The position numbers and the translations under genes were made by a program. From NCBI GenBank assembly GCA_020637515.1, contig JACKKG010000001.1:248001-312000 (forward strand): a stretch of 64,000 nt of DNA. Direction: 5' to 3'. The stretch is from Rhodobacter sp. (GTDB taxonomy: Bacteria > Pseudomonadota > Alphaproteobacteria > Rhodobacterales > Rhodobacteraceae). Each line of letters begins with the position of its first letter. Position 1 is the first letter of the stretch. Below are positions 7,876-17,746 of this stretch, piece after piece. Below the pieces are notes generated by a model. The model did no database searches and was not told the DNA's origin. It was given only the letters and a program-made list of their open reading frames with translations.

Positions 7876-9114
7876 TCACCCCCGCCCGCTGTCCACGACG
7901 CCCTGATACCACTGGCGGATCAGGGCGCGCTCGTCGTCTTCCATCCACGACAGGTTCGACGGCGGCATGGCGTGCGCGCGACCGGCTTGCAGATAGATCA
8001 GGCGCGCGGCACGGGCGACCTCGGCCTGGGTTTCCAGACGCAGGCCATGGGGGGCCCAGTTGATACCGGGATAGACCGGCATCTCGGCGTGGCACATGGA
8101 ACAGCGGCCGGTCACGGTGTTGTAGACCTGGTCGAAATCCGCCGCCTGCGCGAACCGCGCGACCGAGGGGGGCAACGCGGACACGTCCTCTTCGGCGCGG
8201 CTCAGAGCGGGCGCCACGGACAGCCACATGATGAGGATGAAGATCACCGCCGTCACCGCCCAGGTCCAGGTCGGATTGCCCGTGCGCGCGTGGTTCGAGT
8301 TGAAGTAATGCCGGATCGACACGCCCATCAGGAACACCAGCGAGGCGATGATCCAGGTGTATTGGGTGGCGAAGGCCAGCGGATAGTGGTTCGACAGCAT
8401 CAGGAAGATGACCGGCAGCGTCAGATAGTTGTTGTGCGTGCTGCGCTGCTTGGCGATCTTGCCATATTTGGGGTCGGGCTTGCGCCCCGCTTGCAGGTCG
8501 GCCACCACCACGCGCTGGTTCGGCATGATGATCATGAAGACGTTCGCCGTCATGATCGTCGCGGTCCAGGCGCCCAGGTGGATCATCGCCGCCCGCCCGG
8601 TGAACACCGACGTGTAGAAATACGACATCCCCACCAACACGACGAACAGCGCGATCATCACCAGGGTCTGGTTCGAGTTTACGAACCGCTTGCAGATCTG
8701 GTCATAGACCAGCCAGCCAAACGCAAGCGAGGCCATCGAGATGCCGATCGCCTGCCAGGGCGCCAGGTCCAGCACCGCCGGGTCGATCAGGTAGAATTCG
8801 CTGCCCAGATAATAGACCATGACCATGAGCGAAAAGCCCGAGATCCAGGTCATGTAGCTTTCCCATTTGAACCAGGTCAGGTGTTCGGGCATCGTCGCGG
8901 GGGCGACCAGGTATTTCTGGATATGGTAGAACCCGCCGCCGTGGACCTGCCATTCCTCGCCATGGGCACCCTCGGGGAGGTTCGGAACCTTGCGCAGCCC
9001 CAGGTCCAGCGCGATGAAATAGAACGACGATCCGATCCAGGCGATCGCCGTCACGACATGCAGCCAGCGCAGCGCGAATTCGGCCCAGGCGCCGATAATG
9101 GCCAGTTCGAACAT
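7876..9114 (-). CDS. puuD: Membrane urate hydroxylase with cytochrome c domain
   Basis: 412 residues. An N-terminal region of about eight membrane helices carries several conserved His (ALRWLHVVTAIAWIG at residues 14-28, and QVHGGGFYHIQKYL). It is followed by a periplasmic cytochrome c domain with the heme motif CSMCH near residue 341 and a distal Met in HAMPPS. PuuD-type proteins oxidise urate to 5-hydroxyisourate and pass the electrons to the respiratory chain instead of making peroxide. The neighbours hiuH, puuE-uraD, allE and allA supply the next steps. It is divergent from a LysR regulator gene, with a TCGG-N11-CCGA palindrome in between. Confidence 0.93.
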   Translation of the reverse strand: MFELAIIGAWAEFALRWLHVVTAIAWIGSSFYFIALDLGLRKVPNLPEGAHGEEWQVHGGGFYHIQKYLVAPATMPEHLTWFKWESYMTWISGFSLMVMVYYLGSEFYLIDPAVLDLAPWQAIGISMASLAFGWLVYDQICKRFVNSNQTLVMIALFVVLVGMSYFYTSVFTGRAAMIHLGAWTATIMTANVFMIIMPNQRVVVADLQAGRKPDPKYGKIAKQRSTHNNYLTLPVIFLMLSNHYPLAFATQYTWIIASLVFLMGVSIRHYFNSNHARTGNPTWTWAVTAVIFILIMWLSVAPALSRAEEDVSALPPSVARFAQAADFDQVYNTVTGRCSMCHAEMPVYPGINWAPHGLRLETQAEVARAARLIYLQAGRAHAMPPSNLSWMEDDERALIRQWYQGVVDSGRG

Positions 9115-9132
9115 CTGTCCCTCCCGTTGGAT

Positions 9133-9151
9133 TCGGCAAAGGGTATACCGA
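9133..9151. promoter_or_regulatory. Candidate LysR operator (TCGG-N11-CCGA)
   Basis: A perfect interrupted palindrome with 4-bp arms and an 11-bp spacer lies in the 94-bp gap between puuD and the divergent LysR gene. It has the T-N11-A layout typical of LysR-type regulators, so it may mediate urate-responsive and autogenous control. Inference from position and symmetry only. Confidence 0.45.
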
Positions 9152-9208
9152 GGTCAGTCTTTCTGATAATCCGTCAAATCTCTGAGGACTTTCAAGCGGG
9201 GGCGAAAA

Positions 9209-10153
9209 ATGTCCTATGTGAACATGGTCCGAATGTTTGTCCGTGTCTACGAATTGGGCAGTATGTCGGCCGCCGCCCGCGATCAGCGCACCTCGCCCGC
9301 GGTCGCCTCGGGGCGGATCAGCGAGCTCGAGAAGCATCTCGGTGTGCGGTTGTTCAACCGCACCACGCGCAAGCTGCAACCCACCGAGAACGGCCGGCTG
9401 TTCTATGAGGGCGCGCTGGGCATCCTGCAAGCGATCCAGGACGCCGAGGCCGCGGTGGCCGACGCCACGCAGAACCCGCGCGGCGTGCTGTTCGTGGGGG
9501 CGCCCCTGGGCGTGGGGCGGCGGTTCCTGGGGCCCTATGTGCCCACGTTCAAGGCCGCCTATCCGCAGATCGACCTGCGGCTGCGCCTGTCGGACCGGAT
9601 CATCGATGTCACCGCCGAGGGGCTGGACGCGGTGCTGCACCTGGGAATGCCCGACGACAGCGGACTGAAGATGCGCGCCGTCGCCGATTGTCCCCGCGTG
9701 TTATGCGCCGCGCCCGCCTATATCGCCGCCCGCGGCAACCCCGAGGACGGCGCCGCACTGATCCGGGACCGTCACGACTGCCTGAACCTGCGCTATCCCG
9801 GCGCCAAGGAATTCCAGTGGACCTTGCAAACCCCGCAGGGGTTGCAGAAATTCGAGATCGTCGGCCCCTATGAATCCGACGACGGCGAGGTGCTGACCGA
9901 TTGGGCGCTGTCGGGGCACGGGATCGTGCTGAAGCCCATCTTCGAGGTGGCCACGCATCTGCGATCCGGCGCGCTGGTGCCGGTGGCGCAGGCAACCCCT
10001 CCGCTGCCGGTGTCGCTGAGCCTGCTGACGCCGCACCGCCGCCTGCGCGACCCCAAGGTGCGGCTGTTCGCGGATTTCATCGTCAGCCGCATCCGCGCCG
10101 ACATGGCCCGCCAGGTCGAAGGCCTGGACCTGCCGCAGGCCGCGCCGGTCTAG
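9209..10153 (+). CDS. LysR-family transcriptional regulator
   Basis: 314 residues. An N-terminal winged helix-turn-helix covers about residues 1-60 (ELGSMSAAARDQRTSPAVAS, then GVRLFNRTTRKLQPT). It is followed by a substrate-binding LysR domain beginning at GVLFVGAPLG and ending near residue 295. The gene diverges from puuD and probably controls the urate pathway, perhaps in response to urate or a downstream intermediate. The stop interlocks with that of the convergent glycosyltransferase gene through CTAG. The effector is not deducible. Confidence 0.9.
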   Translation: MSYVNMVRMFVRVYELGSMSAAARDQRTSPAVASGRISELEKHLGVRLFNRTTRKLQPTENGRLFYEGALGILQAIQDAEAAVADATQNPRGVLFVGAPLGVGRRFLGPYVPTFKAAYPQIDLRLRLSDRIIDVTAEGLDAVLHLGMPDDSGLKMRAVADCPRVLCAAPAYIAARGNPEDGAALIRDRHDCLNLRYPGAKEFQWTLQTPQGLQKFEIVGPYESDDGEVLTDWALSGHGIVLKPIFEVATHLRSGALVPVAQATPPLPVSLSLLTPHRRLRDPKVRLFADFIVSRIRADMARQVEGLDLPQAAPV

Positions 10154-11319
10154 TCGCGCCCCGCGCAGGCGCGCAGATGCGCCATGCGGGCGTCGAATTC
10201 GGTCGCAAAGTCATGCGCGCGGGCAAAGGCCAGCCCGGCCTCGGCGTTGGCGATCAGGGCCTTGCGGTCGCGGTCCCAGGCGGCAATCCGCTGCGCCAGG
10301 TCCCGCACGCGCCCCATCGGGGCAACCGCGCCCGCACCCGCCTCGGCCGACAGGCGGGTCCACATGCGGTTCGCATACCCCACCAGCGCCAGGCCGCAGC
10401 CCATCGCCTCGAGATAGGTGCAGGACGGGTCGGCCTGCCGGTGACAGGACAGGAACACATCCGCCTGGGTGCGGCTGACCGGCACCAGCCCGGTTTCGAA
10501 ATCCACCGGGCCGTGCAGGCGCACCCGGCCGTCGAATGCGGCCAGTCCGGCGGCGATCTGTTCCGCCAGCGAGCCGGCGCCGTAGATGTCCAGCGTCGCC
10601 GCCACGCCCAGCCCGTCCAGCGCGTGCATGACCGCCAACAGGTCCTGCGCACCCTTCATCGGCTCCAGCCGTCCCGAGTGGATCAACCGCAGCGGCGCGC
10701 CCGCGTGCAACCGTGCGGCCCGGGCGGCCATCTCGTCCGGGGTGGCCATCAACGCCGGCGTCATGCGGTTGTCGAGATACAGAATCGGCCGCGACACCGA
10801 CCCGGCCAGGGCATCGAACGCGGGATAGCCGTTGAACTGCACCCCGGCGACCCGGCGCAGGCTGTCCGCCATGGCGCGGTCCTGGCGCACCAGCCTGATC
10901 GAACGCACCACGCGGCGCAGCGGGTTCAGCCCGCGGTCCAGCCAAAGCGTTCGCAGGCGGGTGTCCAGCGTGTATTCCAACCCTGAGACGACGGGCACCA
11001 CCGCATCGCGGGCGGCGGCGGTCAGGCGCGGGAAATCTTGCAGGTCGGCGGAAATCAGCGCCAGCGCGGCGCCCTGAAACAGGGACGCGGGCACTGGCGC
11101 GCCCGCATCCAGCACCGTCAGGTCAAAGCCCAGATCCCCGGCCGCGTAATCGCGGCCAAAGGGAATGGACCCCGCGCCGCGCCACAGCACGCAGCGAACC
11201 CCGCCGGCCCATCCCGCGCGATGGGCCCGCATCCCGTCCACGAACTTCACATCCAGCCGATACCCTCCGGGGATATCCTGAACCGGGGCGGGGGCACAAA
11301 ACAACAGGGTCTGGGGCAT
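10150..11319 (-). CDS. Glycosyltransferase, GT4-like
   Basis: 389 residues with a GT-B-like organisation. The C-terminal half has the family 1/4 pattern LIHSGRLEPMKGAQDLL (donor domain start, about residue 200), LDIYGAGSL, VRLHGPVDF, and TYLEAMGCGLALVGY with the donor-binding Glu. The ATG at 11319 was preferred because the first strand TLLFCAPAP follows at once; a longer frame to 11376 would add a low-complexity extension. It sits between hiuH (same strand, 57 bp upstream) and the convergent LysR gene, inside a purine catabolic cluster where no sugar transfer is expected. The acceptor is unknown, and it may have been inserted by rearrangement. Confidence 0.8.
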   Translation of the reverse strand: MPQTLLFCAPAPVQDIPGGYRLDVKFVDGMRAHRAGWAGGVRCVLWRGAGSIPFGRDYAAGDLGFDLTVLDAGAPVPASLFQGAALALISADLQDFPRLTAAARDAVVPVVSGLEYTLDTRLRTLWLDRGLNPLRRVVRSIRLVRQDRAMADSLRRVAGVQFNGYPAFDALAGSVSRPILYLDNRMTPALMATPDEMAARAARLHAGAPLRLIHSGRLEPMKGAQDLLAVMHALDGLGVAATLDIYGAGSLAEQIAAGLAAFDGRVRLHGPVDFETGLVPVSRTQADVFLSCHRQADPSCTYLEAMGCGLALVGYANRMWTRLSAEAGAGAVAPMGRVRDLAQRIAAWDRDRKALIANAEAGLAFARAHDFATEFDARMAHLRACAGRD

Positions 11320-11376
11320 GATCGCTCCGATACGCGCCCCCTTTGCTAGTCCCCGCCGGCCGGCGGGGTCAAGCAA

Positions 11377-11733
11377 TCAGCTGCCGCGATAGGTCGAATA
11401 CCCATAGGGCGACAGCAGCAGCGGCACATGGTAATGCGCCTGAGGGTCGGCCATGCCAAAGCGGATCGGCACGATGTCCAGGAACAGCGGCGCCTCGCCC
11501 GCCTGCCCGCTGGCGCGCAGATAGTCGCCGGCGTGGAACACCAGCTCGTAACTGCCCGGGGCGAAGCGGTCCTGCGGCAGGATCGGCGCGTCGGTGCGCC
11601 CGTCGTCGTTGGTCGTCGTCTCGGCCAGCAGGCGGCGGGTTTCGCCCTCGATCGCAAAGAGCGCGATTCGCAACCCCTGGGCCGGGCAGCCGCGCGCGGT
11701 GTCCAGAACATGCGTCGTCAGATATCCGGCCAT
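11377..11733 (-). CDS. hiuH: 5-hydroxyisourate hydrolase (transthyretin-like)
   Basis: 118 residues, the normal size of the transthyretin-related family. The N-terminal TTHVLDTARGCPA carries the active-site His, and the hallmark C-terminus YRGS is present. It hydrolyses 5-hydroxyisourate, the product of PuuD, to OHCU. The ATG at 11733 was chosen because it gives the conserved start and is preceded by AAGGAA; upstream in-frame Met codons at 11751 and 11787 are not needed. It is divergent from puuE-uraD, and a glycosyltransferase lies downstream on the same strand. Confidence 0.93.
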   Translation of the reverse strand: MAGYLTTHVLDTARGCPAQGLRIALFAIEGETRRLLAETTTNDDGRTDAPILPQDRFAPGSYELVFHAGDYLRASGQAGEAPLFLDIVPIRFGMADPQAHYHVPLLLSPYGYSTYRGS

Positions 11734-11903
11734 CGATTGGTTCCTTTTCATCAAGCTTGCGCCCCATTCTGCCCGGAAACGGCGCAATTGCCAGACCGCC
11801 TGCCGGACATAGGTCTTTTCGCGATAATTTGAAAAACGCGGCGATCTTTTGGGTTACGCTGAAACTCGAGCCTCGGAACCGGGGCCCAGGTGACTGCAAG
11901 GAA

Positions 11904-13318
11904 ATGACCGTGATCGACGCCCCCCGCTATCCCCGAGACCTGATCGGCCATGGCCCGCGCGCGCCGCGCGCGCGGTGGCCCGGCGGCGCGCGCGTTGCGG
12001 TGTCCCTGGTGCTGAACTACGAAGAGGGCGGCGAGAACTGCCTGCTGCACGGCGATGCCCAGTCCGAGGCCTTCCTGTCCGACATCGCCGGCGCCGCGCC
12101 CTGGCCCGGGCAGCGGCACTGGAACATGGAATCGATCTATGACTATGGCGCGCGCGCCGGGTTCTGGCGGCTGCACGCGCTGTTTACCGGCCGCGCGCTG
12201 CCGCTGACGATCTACGGCGTCGCGACGGCGCTGGCGCGCAACCCCGAACAGGTGCGCGCGATGCAGGCGGCGGGTTGGGACATCGCCTCGCACGGGCTCA
12301 AATGGGTCGAGCACAAGGACATGCCCGAGGCCGAGGAACGCGCCCAGATCGCCGAGGCGATCCGCCTGCATACCGAGGTCACGGGCGAGGCCCCGCGCGG
12401 CTGGTATACCGGACGATGCAGCGTCAACACGGTGCGCCTGACGGCGGAAACCGGCGCGCTGGACTGGATCAGCGACACCTATGACGACGACCTGCCCTAT
12501 TGGATCGAGGTCGGCGCCCGCGACCAGTTGGTCATTCCCTATACGCTGGAAGCCAACGACATGCGCTTTGCCACGGCGCCCGGCTGGGTCACGGGGCAGG
12601 ATTTCGGCCAATACCTGATCGACGCCTTTGATGTGCTGCACGCCGAGGGCGGGCGCATGATGTCGATCGGCCTGCACAACCGGCTGATCGGCCGGCCGGG
12701 AAAGCTGGCGGGGCTGATCCGGTTCCTGGATCACGTCGCGGCAAAGGGCGGGGCCTGGTTCGCCACCCGCAGCGAGATCGCGGAATTCTGGGCCGCCAAC
12801 CACCCCCACCAGCGGATCGAGCGCCCCTCGCGCATGGACCGCGACACCTTTGTCGCGCGCTTCGGCTCGATCTTCGAGCATTCGCCCTGGATCGCCGAAC
12901 GCGCCTGGGCGCTGGAGCTGGGCCCTGCGCATGACACCGCGCTGGGCCTGCACAACGCGCTGGCACGGATGTTCCGTTCAGCCTCGGACGCGGAGCGCCT
13001 GGGCGTGCTGACCGCGCACCCGGACCTGGCGGGAAAGCTGGCGGCGGCAAAGCGTCTGACGGCGGAATCGACGCACGAGCAGGCCTCGGCCGGGCTGGAC
13101 GCGCTGACCGACGCCGAGCGCGAAGCCTTTCAACGCCTGAATTCGGCCTATGTGGACAAGCACGGCTTTCCCTTCATCATCGCCGTGCGTGACAACACCA
13201 GGGCGAGCATCCTGGCGGCCTTTGAAACCCGCCTTGCCAACGACACCGAAACCGAGTTCGCCACCGCCTGCAAACAGGTGGAACGCATCGCCGAACTGCG
13301 CCTGATGGACCTGTTGCC

Positions 13319-13322
<4 letters not shown>
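11904..13322 (+). CDS. puuE: PuuE allantoinase fused to UraD (OHCU decarboxylase)
   Basis: 472 residues with two domains. Residues about 1-300 are a polysaccharide-deacetylase-fold PuuE allantoinase (FVLNYEEGGEN-like start, here LVLNYEEGGENCLLHGD; NMESIYDYGARAGFWR; GWDIASHGLKW with a metal-site His). Residues about 305-470 are an OHCU decarboxylase: the catalytic His is in LTAHPDLAGKLA, followed by STHEQASAGLD and the C-terminal FPFIIAVRDN. The fusion joins consecutive steps: OHCU to S-allantoin (UraD half), then allantoin to allantoate (PuuE half). The gene diverges from hiuH. The allE start overlaps its stop (GTGA). AAGGAA lies before the ATG at 11904. Confidence 0.93.
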
Positions 13323-14160
<838 letters not shown>

Positions 14161-14164
<4 letters not shown>

Positions 14165-14256
14165 CCCCGACCTTTCGCGCGACAGACCCATGCCGCACCT
14201 TGGCCGGGGGGTGGAAATCCCGCCGGCCGCGCCACGTCAAGACGACTTGCCCATGA
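14161..14256 (+). CDS. 31-codon ORF interlocked between allE and allA
   Basis: The ATG overlaps the allE stop (ATGA at 14161-14164) and the TGA overlaps the allA start (ATGA at 14253-14256), so it exactly bridges the two genes. The peptide is basic, starts MTPTFRATDPCRTLAG and has two Cys. No family is recognised. It may be a translational relay, a real small protein, or the residue of a deleted gene that kept both junctions. The codon content is too short to judge. Confidence 0.35.
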
Positions 14257-14741
14257 CGCGCACCGTTGCCCTCGAATCCCTGACGCCCGATGCTTTTGCG
14301 CCGTTTGGCGATGTGCTGGCCGCGACCGGTGACTTCCGCCTCATCAACGAAGGCCTGTGCCATCGCCACCACGACCGGGCGCGCCTGGACTTTGGCCCCG
14401 AGGGGCGCGCCGGGATCTCGATCTTCGACGCGGTGCCGCGCGCGCTGCCCTATGCGTTCACCCTGGTCGAACGGCACCCCGAGGGGTCGCAGGCCTTTGT
14501 GCCGATGCACGCCCATCCCTTTCTGGTGATCGTCGCCCCCGACGAGGGCGACCGCCCCGGCCGCCCCCGCGCCTTTGTCACCGACGGCACGCAGGCCATC
14601 AATTTTCACCGCGGCACCTGGCACGGGGTGCTGACCCCGCTGTCCGCGCCCGGACTTTTCGCGGTGATCGACCGCATCGGCACGACTGCGAACCTGCAGG
14701 AATACAACTTCGACACCCCGTGGGTGGTGACCGACCGATAG
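14253..14741 (+). CDS. allA: Ureidoglycolate lyase
   Basis: 162 residues, the usual size. Family features: PFGDVLAATGDFRLIN near the N-terminus, PMHAHPFLVIVAP with His ligands in the middle, NFHRGTWHGVLTPL, and LQEYNFDTPW at the end. It splits S-ureidoglycolate into glyoxylate and urea, the last carbon-releasing step of this pathway. The start is the ATG overlapping the stop of the 31-codon ORF; a longer frame from 14190 would be internal to that ORF. A purine permease follows after 135 bp. Confidence 0.93.
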   Translation: MTRTVALESLTPDAFAPFGDVLAATGDFRLINEGLCHRHHDRARLDFGPEGRAGISIFDAVPRALPYAFTLVERHPEGSQAFVPMHAHPFLVIVAPDEGDRPGRPRAFVTDGTQAINFHRGTWHGVLTPLSAPGLFAVIDRIGTTANLQEYNFDTPWVVTDR

Positions 14742-14876
14742 CGCCCCGAACTCGACGGGCGTCGGACCAGACCCGGGATCAACCCGGGCACCATTAACCG
14801 GACCGCGTCCACAGGGGAGGGACGCGGAGACGGCGCGAAAAAATATCAATCTCCCCCAGGGAAAGGAAACGAGAGA

Positions 14877-16283
14877 ATGGCCACGTCAACCATCGGGACA
14901 CCCGAACAGCTACGGGACCCGAATTATACGCCGCCACTGGGCACGGCGATTCCGCTGGGCATCCAGCATGTGCTGGCGATGTTCGTGTCGAACGTCACGC
15001 CCGCGATCATCGTCTGCGGCGCGGCCGGAATCGGCTTTGGGTCGGATCAAGGCGCGCTGGGCTTTCCGGACATGACCTACATGATCCAGATGTCGATGCT
15101 GTTCGCCGGCATCGCAACGCTTTTCCAGACCATCGGCTTTGGCCCGGTCGGCGCGCGCCTGCCAATCGTGCAGGGCACCTCGTTCGCCTTCATCCCGATC
15201 ATGATCCCCGCCGTCGCCGGCGCGGGCGTGGGCGGGCTTGCCGGACTTCTGACCGGGGTCATGCTGGGTGGGGTCTTTCACTTCTGCCTGGGCTTCTTCA
15301 TCGGCAAGATCCGCTTTGCCTTGCCGCCGCTGGTCACCGGCCTGATCGTCCTGATGATCGGCCTGGCGCTGGTGCGCGTGGGCATCCAGTATGCTGCGGG
15401 CGGCGTGCCGCTGATGGGCACCGACGCCTTTGGCAGCCTGGAAAAATGGACCCCGGCGCTGGTCGTGGTGGTCGTCACGCTGGCGGTCAAGTTCTTCATG
15501 CGCGGCTTTGCCGCCGTGGCCGCGGTGCTGATCGGCATCATCGCCGGGTATCTGGTCGCGATGGTGATGGGTCAGGTCAGCTTTGCGTCGATGGGCCGCG
15601 CGGGCTGGTTCACCGTGCCGACGCCGTTCCACTGGGGCTTTCACCTGGATTGGGCGATCGTGATCGGCATGTGCTTCATGGCGATCGTCTCGGCGATCGA
15701 GACCGTGGGCGACACCTCGGGGATCACCAAGGGCGGCGCGGGGCGTGAAGCCACCGACAAGGAAATCTCGGGCGCGACCTTTGCCGACGGCCTGGGCACC
15801 GCGGTGGCGGGCGTCTTCGGCGGTTTGCCGAACACCTCGTTCAGCCAGAACGTGGGCCTTGTCGCGATGACCGGCGTGATGAGCCGCCACGTCGTCACCT
15901 TTGGCGCGCTCTTCCTGATCGTCTGCGGCCTGATCCCCAAAGTCGGCGCCTTCATCAACACGGTGCCGATCAACGTGCTGGGCGGCGGCGTGATCGTCAT
16001 GTTCGGCATGGTCTGCGCCTCGGGCGTGTCGATGCTGTCCGATGTCAACTGGAACCGCCGCAACATGGTGATCTTCGCCGTGTCGCTGTCGGTCGGCCTG
16101 GGCCTGCAACTGGAGCCCTCGGCGCTGCAACACGTCGGTCGCACGATGCAGATCCTGCTGACCTCGGGGCTGCTGCCGGCGGCCGGGATCGCCGTCATTC
16201 TGAACCTGGTCCTGCCCGAGCATCTCTCGGACGAGTCGATCGAGGAAGTGTCGGGCGGTCTGGCGGGCACCGATCGCGGCTGA
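14877..16283 (+). CDS. NCS2-family purine (xanthine/uric acid) permease
   Basis: 468 residues with 12-14 hydrophobic segments. The NCS2 signature appears as NTSFSQNVGLVAMTGVMSR near residues 320-338 (pattern Q-N-x-G), and the conserved Glu lies in VSAIETVGDTSG. The N-terminal PPLGTAIPLGIQHVLAMF is typical of the family. It imports a purine base or urate by proton symport. Being co-directional with allE-allA and the deaminase, it likely feeds xanthine or urate to the cluster. A purine-rich ribosome site (GGAAAGGAAACGAGAG) precedes the ATG. A strong terminator follows. Confidence 0.92.
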   Translation: MATSTIGTPEQLRDPNYTPPLGTAIPLGIQHVLAMFVSNVTPAIIVCGAAGIGFGSDQGALGFPDMTYMIQMSMLFAGIATLFQTIGFGPVGARLPIVQGTSFAFIPIMIPAVAGAGVGGLAGLLTGVMLGGVFHFCLGFFIGKIRFALPPLVTGLIVLMIGLALVRVGIQYAAGGVPLMGTDAFGSLEKWTPALVVVVVTLAVKFFMRGFAAVAAVLIGIIAGYLVAMVMGQVSFASMGRAGWFTVPTPFHWGFHLDWAIVIGMCFMAIVSAIETVGDTSGITKGGAGREATDKEISGATFADGLGTAVAGVFGGLPNTSFSQNVGLVAMTGVMSRHVVTFGALFLIVCGLIPKVGAFINTVPINVLGGGVIVMFGMVCASGVSMLSDVNWNRRNMVIFAVSLSVGLGLQLEPSALQHVGRTMQILLTSGLLPAAGIAVILNLVLPEHLSDESIEEVSGGLAGTDRG

Positions 16284-16306
16284 CCGTCGCGTTTGCGAAT
16301 ACCGGG

Positions 16307-16335
16307 GGGGCGGGCCACACCGGCCCGCCCCTTTT
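16307..16335 (+). terminator. Intrinsic terminator after the purine permease gene
   Basis: Perfect 10-bp stem GGGGCGGGCC/GGCCCGCCCC with a 5-nt loop, directly followed by TTTT. Starts 24 nt after the permease stop. Confidence 0.85.
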
Positions 16336-16354
16336 CGATGGGAGAAAGACAGCA

Positions 16355-17698
16355 ATGACAACCACCTTGATCCGCAACGCCGATGTCGTCGTCACCATGG
16401 ATGACCGACGGCGCGAACTGGCCGGGGCCTCGATCCTGGTGCGCGACGGCGCGATCGCCGCCATCGGGTCCGGCCTGGTCGCCCCTGAGGCCGAGATCAT
16501 CGACGCCACCGGTTGCGTGGTGACGCCCGGGCTGGTGAACACCCATCATCACCTGTATCAGACCCTGACCCGCGCCGTGCCCGGCGGGCAGGACGCGCTG
16601 CTCTTTGGCTGGTTGAAGACGCTCTATCCCATCTGGGCGCGCTACACGCCCGAGGACATGCGGATCTCGACCCAGCTGGGCCTGGCCGAACTGGCGCTGT
16701 CGGGATGCACGATGTCCTCGGACCATCTCTATCTCTTTCCCAACGGCGCGCGCCTGGACGACACGATCCACGCCGCCGCCGATGTGGGCCTGCGCTTTCA
16801 CGCCACACGCGGCGCCATGTCGATCGGCGAATCCAAGGGGGGGCTGCCGCCCGATTCGGTGGTCGAGGACGAGGCCGCCATCCTGGACGACTGCATCCGC
16901 GTGGTGGACGCCTTTCACGATCCCCGCCCCGCGGCCATGGTTCGCGTCGCGCTGGCCCCCTGTTCGCCGTTTTCCGTCAGCCGCGAGTTGATGCGCGACG
17001 CGGCGCTGCTGGCGCGCGACAAGGGCGTCATGCTGCACACCCATCTGGCCGAAAACGACGAGGATATCGCCTATTCCCTGGCGCAGTTCGGCTGCCGCCC
17101 CGGCCAGTATGCCGAGGACCTCGGCTGGACCGGAGCGGATGTCTGGCACGCCCATTGCGTCAAGCTGGACGACGCCGAGATCCACCTGTTCGCCCGGTCG
17201 CTGACCGGCGTGGCGCATTGCCCCTGCTCGAACTGCCGGCTGGGAAGCGGCATCGCCCCGGTCCGGCCGATGCGCGACGCGGGCGTGCGCGTCGGGCTGG
17301 GCGTGGACGGGTCCGCCAGCAACGACGCCGGCGACCTGATGGCCGAGGCGCGCCAGGCGATGCTGTTGCAGCGCGTGGCCCGGGGCGCAGACGCCATGAG
17401 CGCGCGCGAGGCGCTGGAAATCGCCACTCTGGGCGGCGCGACGGTTCTGGGGCGCGCGGGCGAGCTGGGCTCGGTGGAAGCCGGCAAGCGCGCGGATCTG
17501 GCGATCTGGGACCTGCGCGGCCTGCAGTCCGCGGGCAGTTGGGACCCGATCGCGGCGCTGGTGCTGTGCGGACCGCATCGCGTGCGCCATCTGCTGGTCG
17601 AGGGGCGGCAGGTGGTGCGCGACGGGCGATTGACGGGCCTGGACGCGGATCACCTGGCCGCGCGCGCGCGCCAGGCGACGGCGCGGCTGATGGGCTGA
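16355..17698 (+). CDS. 8-oxoguanine deaminase (amidohydrolase superfamily)
   Basis: 447-residue metal-dependent deaminase. The metal motif VNTHHHLYQTLTRAVP lies near residues 65-80, the second His site is LHTHLAEN, a further one is WHAHCVKL, and the distal Asp is in GLGVDGSASND. The Gln-Thr-Leu-Thr-Arg after the His cluster is typical of the 8-oxoguanine deaminase subgroup rather than standard guanine deaminase; plain guanine or S-adenosylhomocysteine deaminases are the alternatives. The product (urate from 8-oxoguanine) would enter the PuuD pathway directly, fitting its position after the permease. It lies 19 bp after the permease terminator, with a GGAGAAAG ribosome site. Confidence 0.85.
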   Translation: MTTTLIRNADVVVTMDDRRRELAGASILVRDGAIAAIGSGLVAPEAEIIDATGCVVTPGLVNTHHHLYQTLTRAVPGGQDALLFGWLKTLYPIWARYTPEDMRISTQLGLAELALSGCTMSSDHLYLFPNGARLDDTIHAAADVGLRFHATRGAMSIGESKGGLPPDSVVEDEAAILDDCIRVVDAFHDPRPAAMVRVALAPCSPFSVSRELMRDAALLARDKGVMLHTHLAENDEDIAYSLAQFGCRPGQYAEDLGWTGADVWHAHCVKLDDAEIHLFARSLTGVAHCPCSNCRLGSGIAPVRPMRDAGVRVGLGVDGSASNDAGDLMAEARQAMLLQRVARGADAMSAREALEIATLGGATVLGRAGELGSVEAGKRADLAIWDLRGLQSAGSWDPIAALVLCGPHRVRHLLVEGRQVVRDGRLTGLDADHLAARARQATARLMG

Positions 17699-17699
17699 C

Positions 17700-17730
17700 G
17701 GGAAACGGGCCCGCGCGGGGCCCGTTCCCG
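17700..17730. terminator. Bidirectional hairpin between convergent genes
   Basis: Long inverted repeat (GGGAAACGGGCCC ... GGGCCCGTTCCC) with one bulged A, between the convergent deaminase and nucleotidase genes. No T-run of note on either strand. Confidence 0.6.
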
Positions 17731-17746
17731 ATCCCTGCCGCCGGGC

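Noticed and set aside
14772..14788. CCCGGG-ATCAA-CCCGGG hairpin as terminator of allA
   Set aside because: Only 6 bp, each arm is itself palindromic, and no T-run follows; too weak to list.
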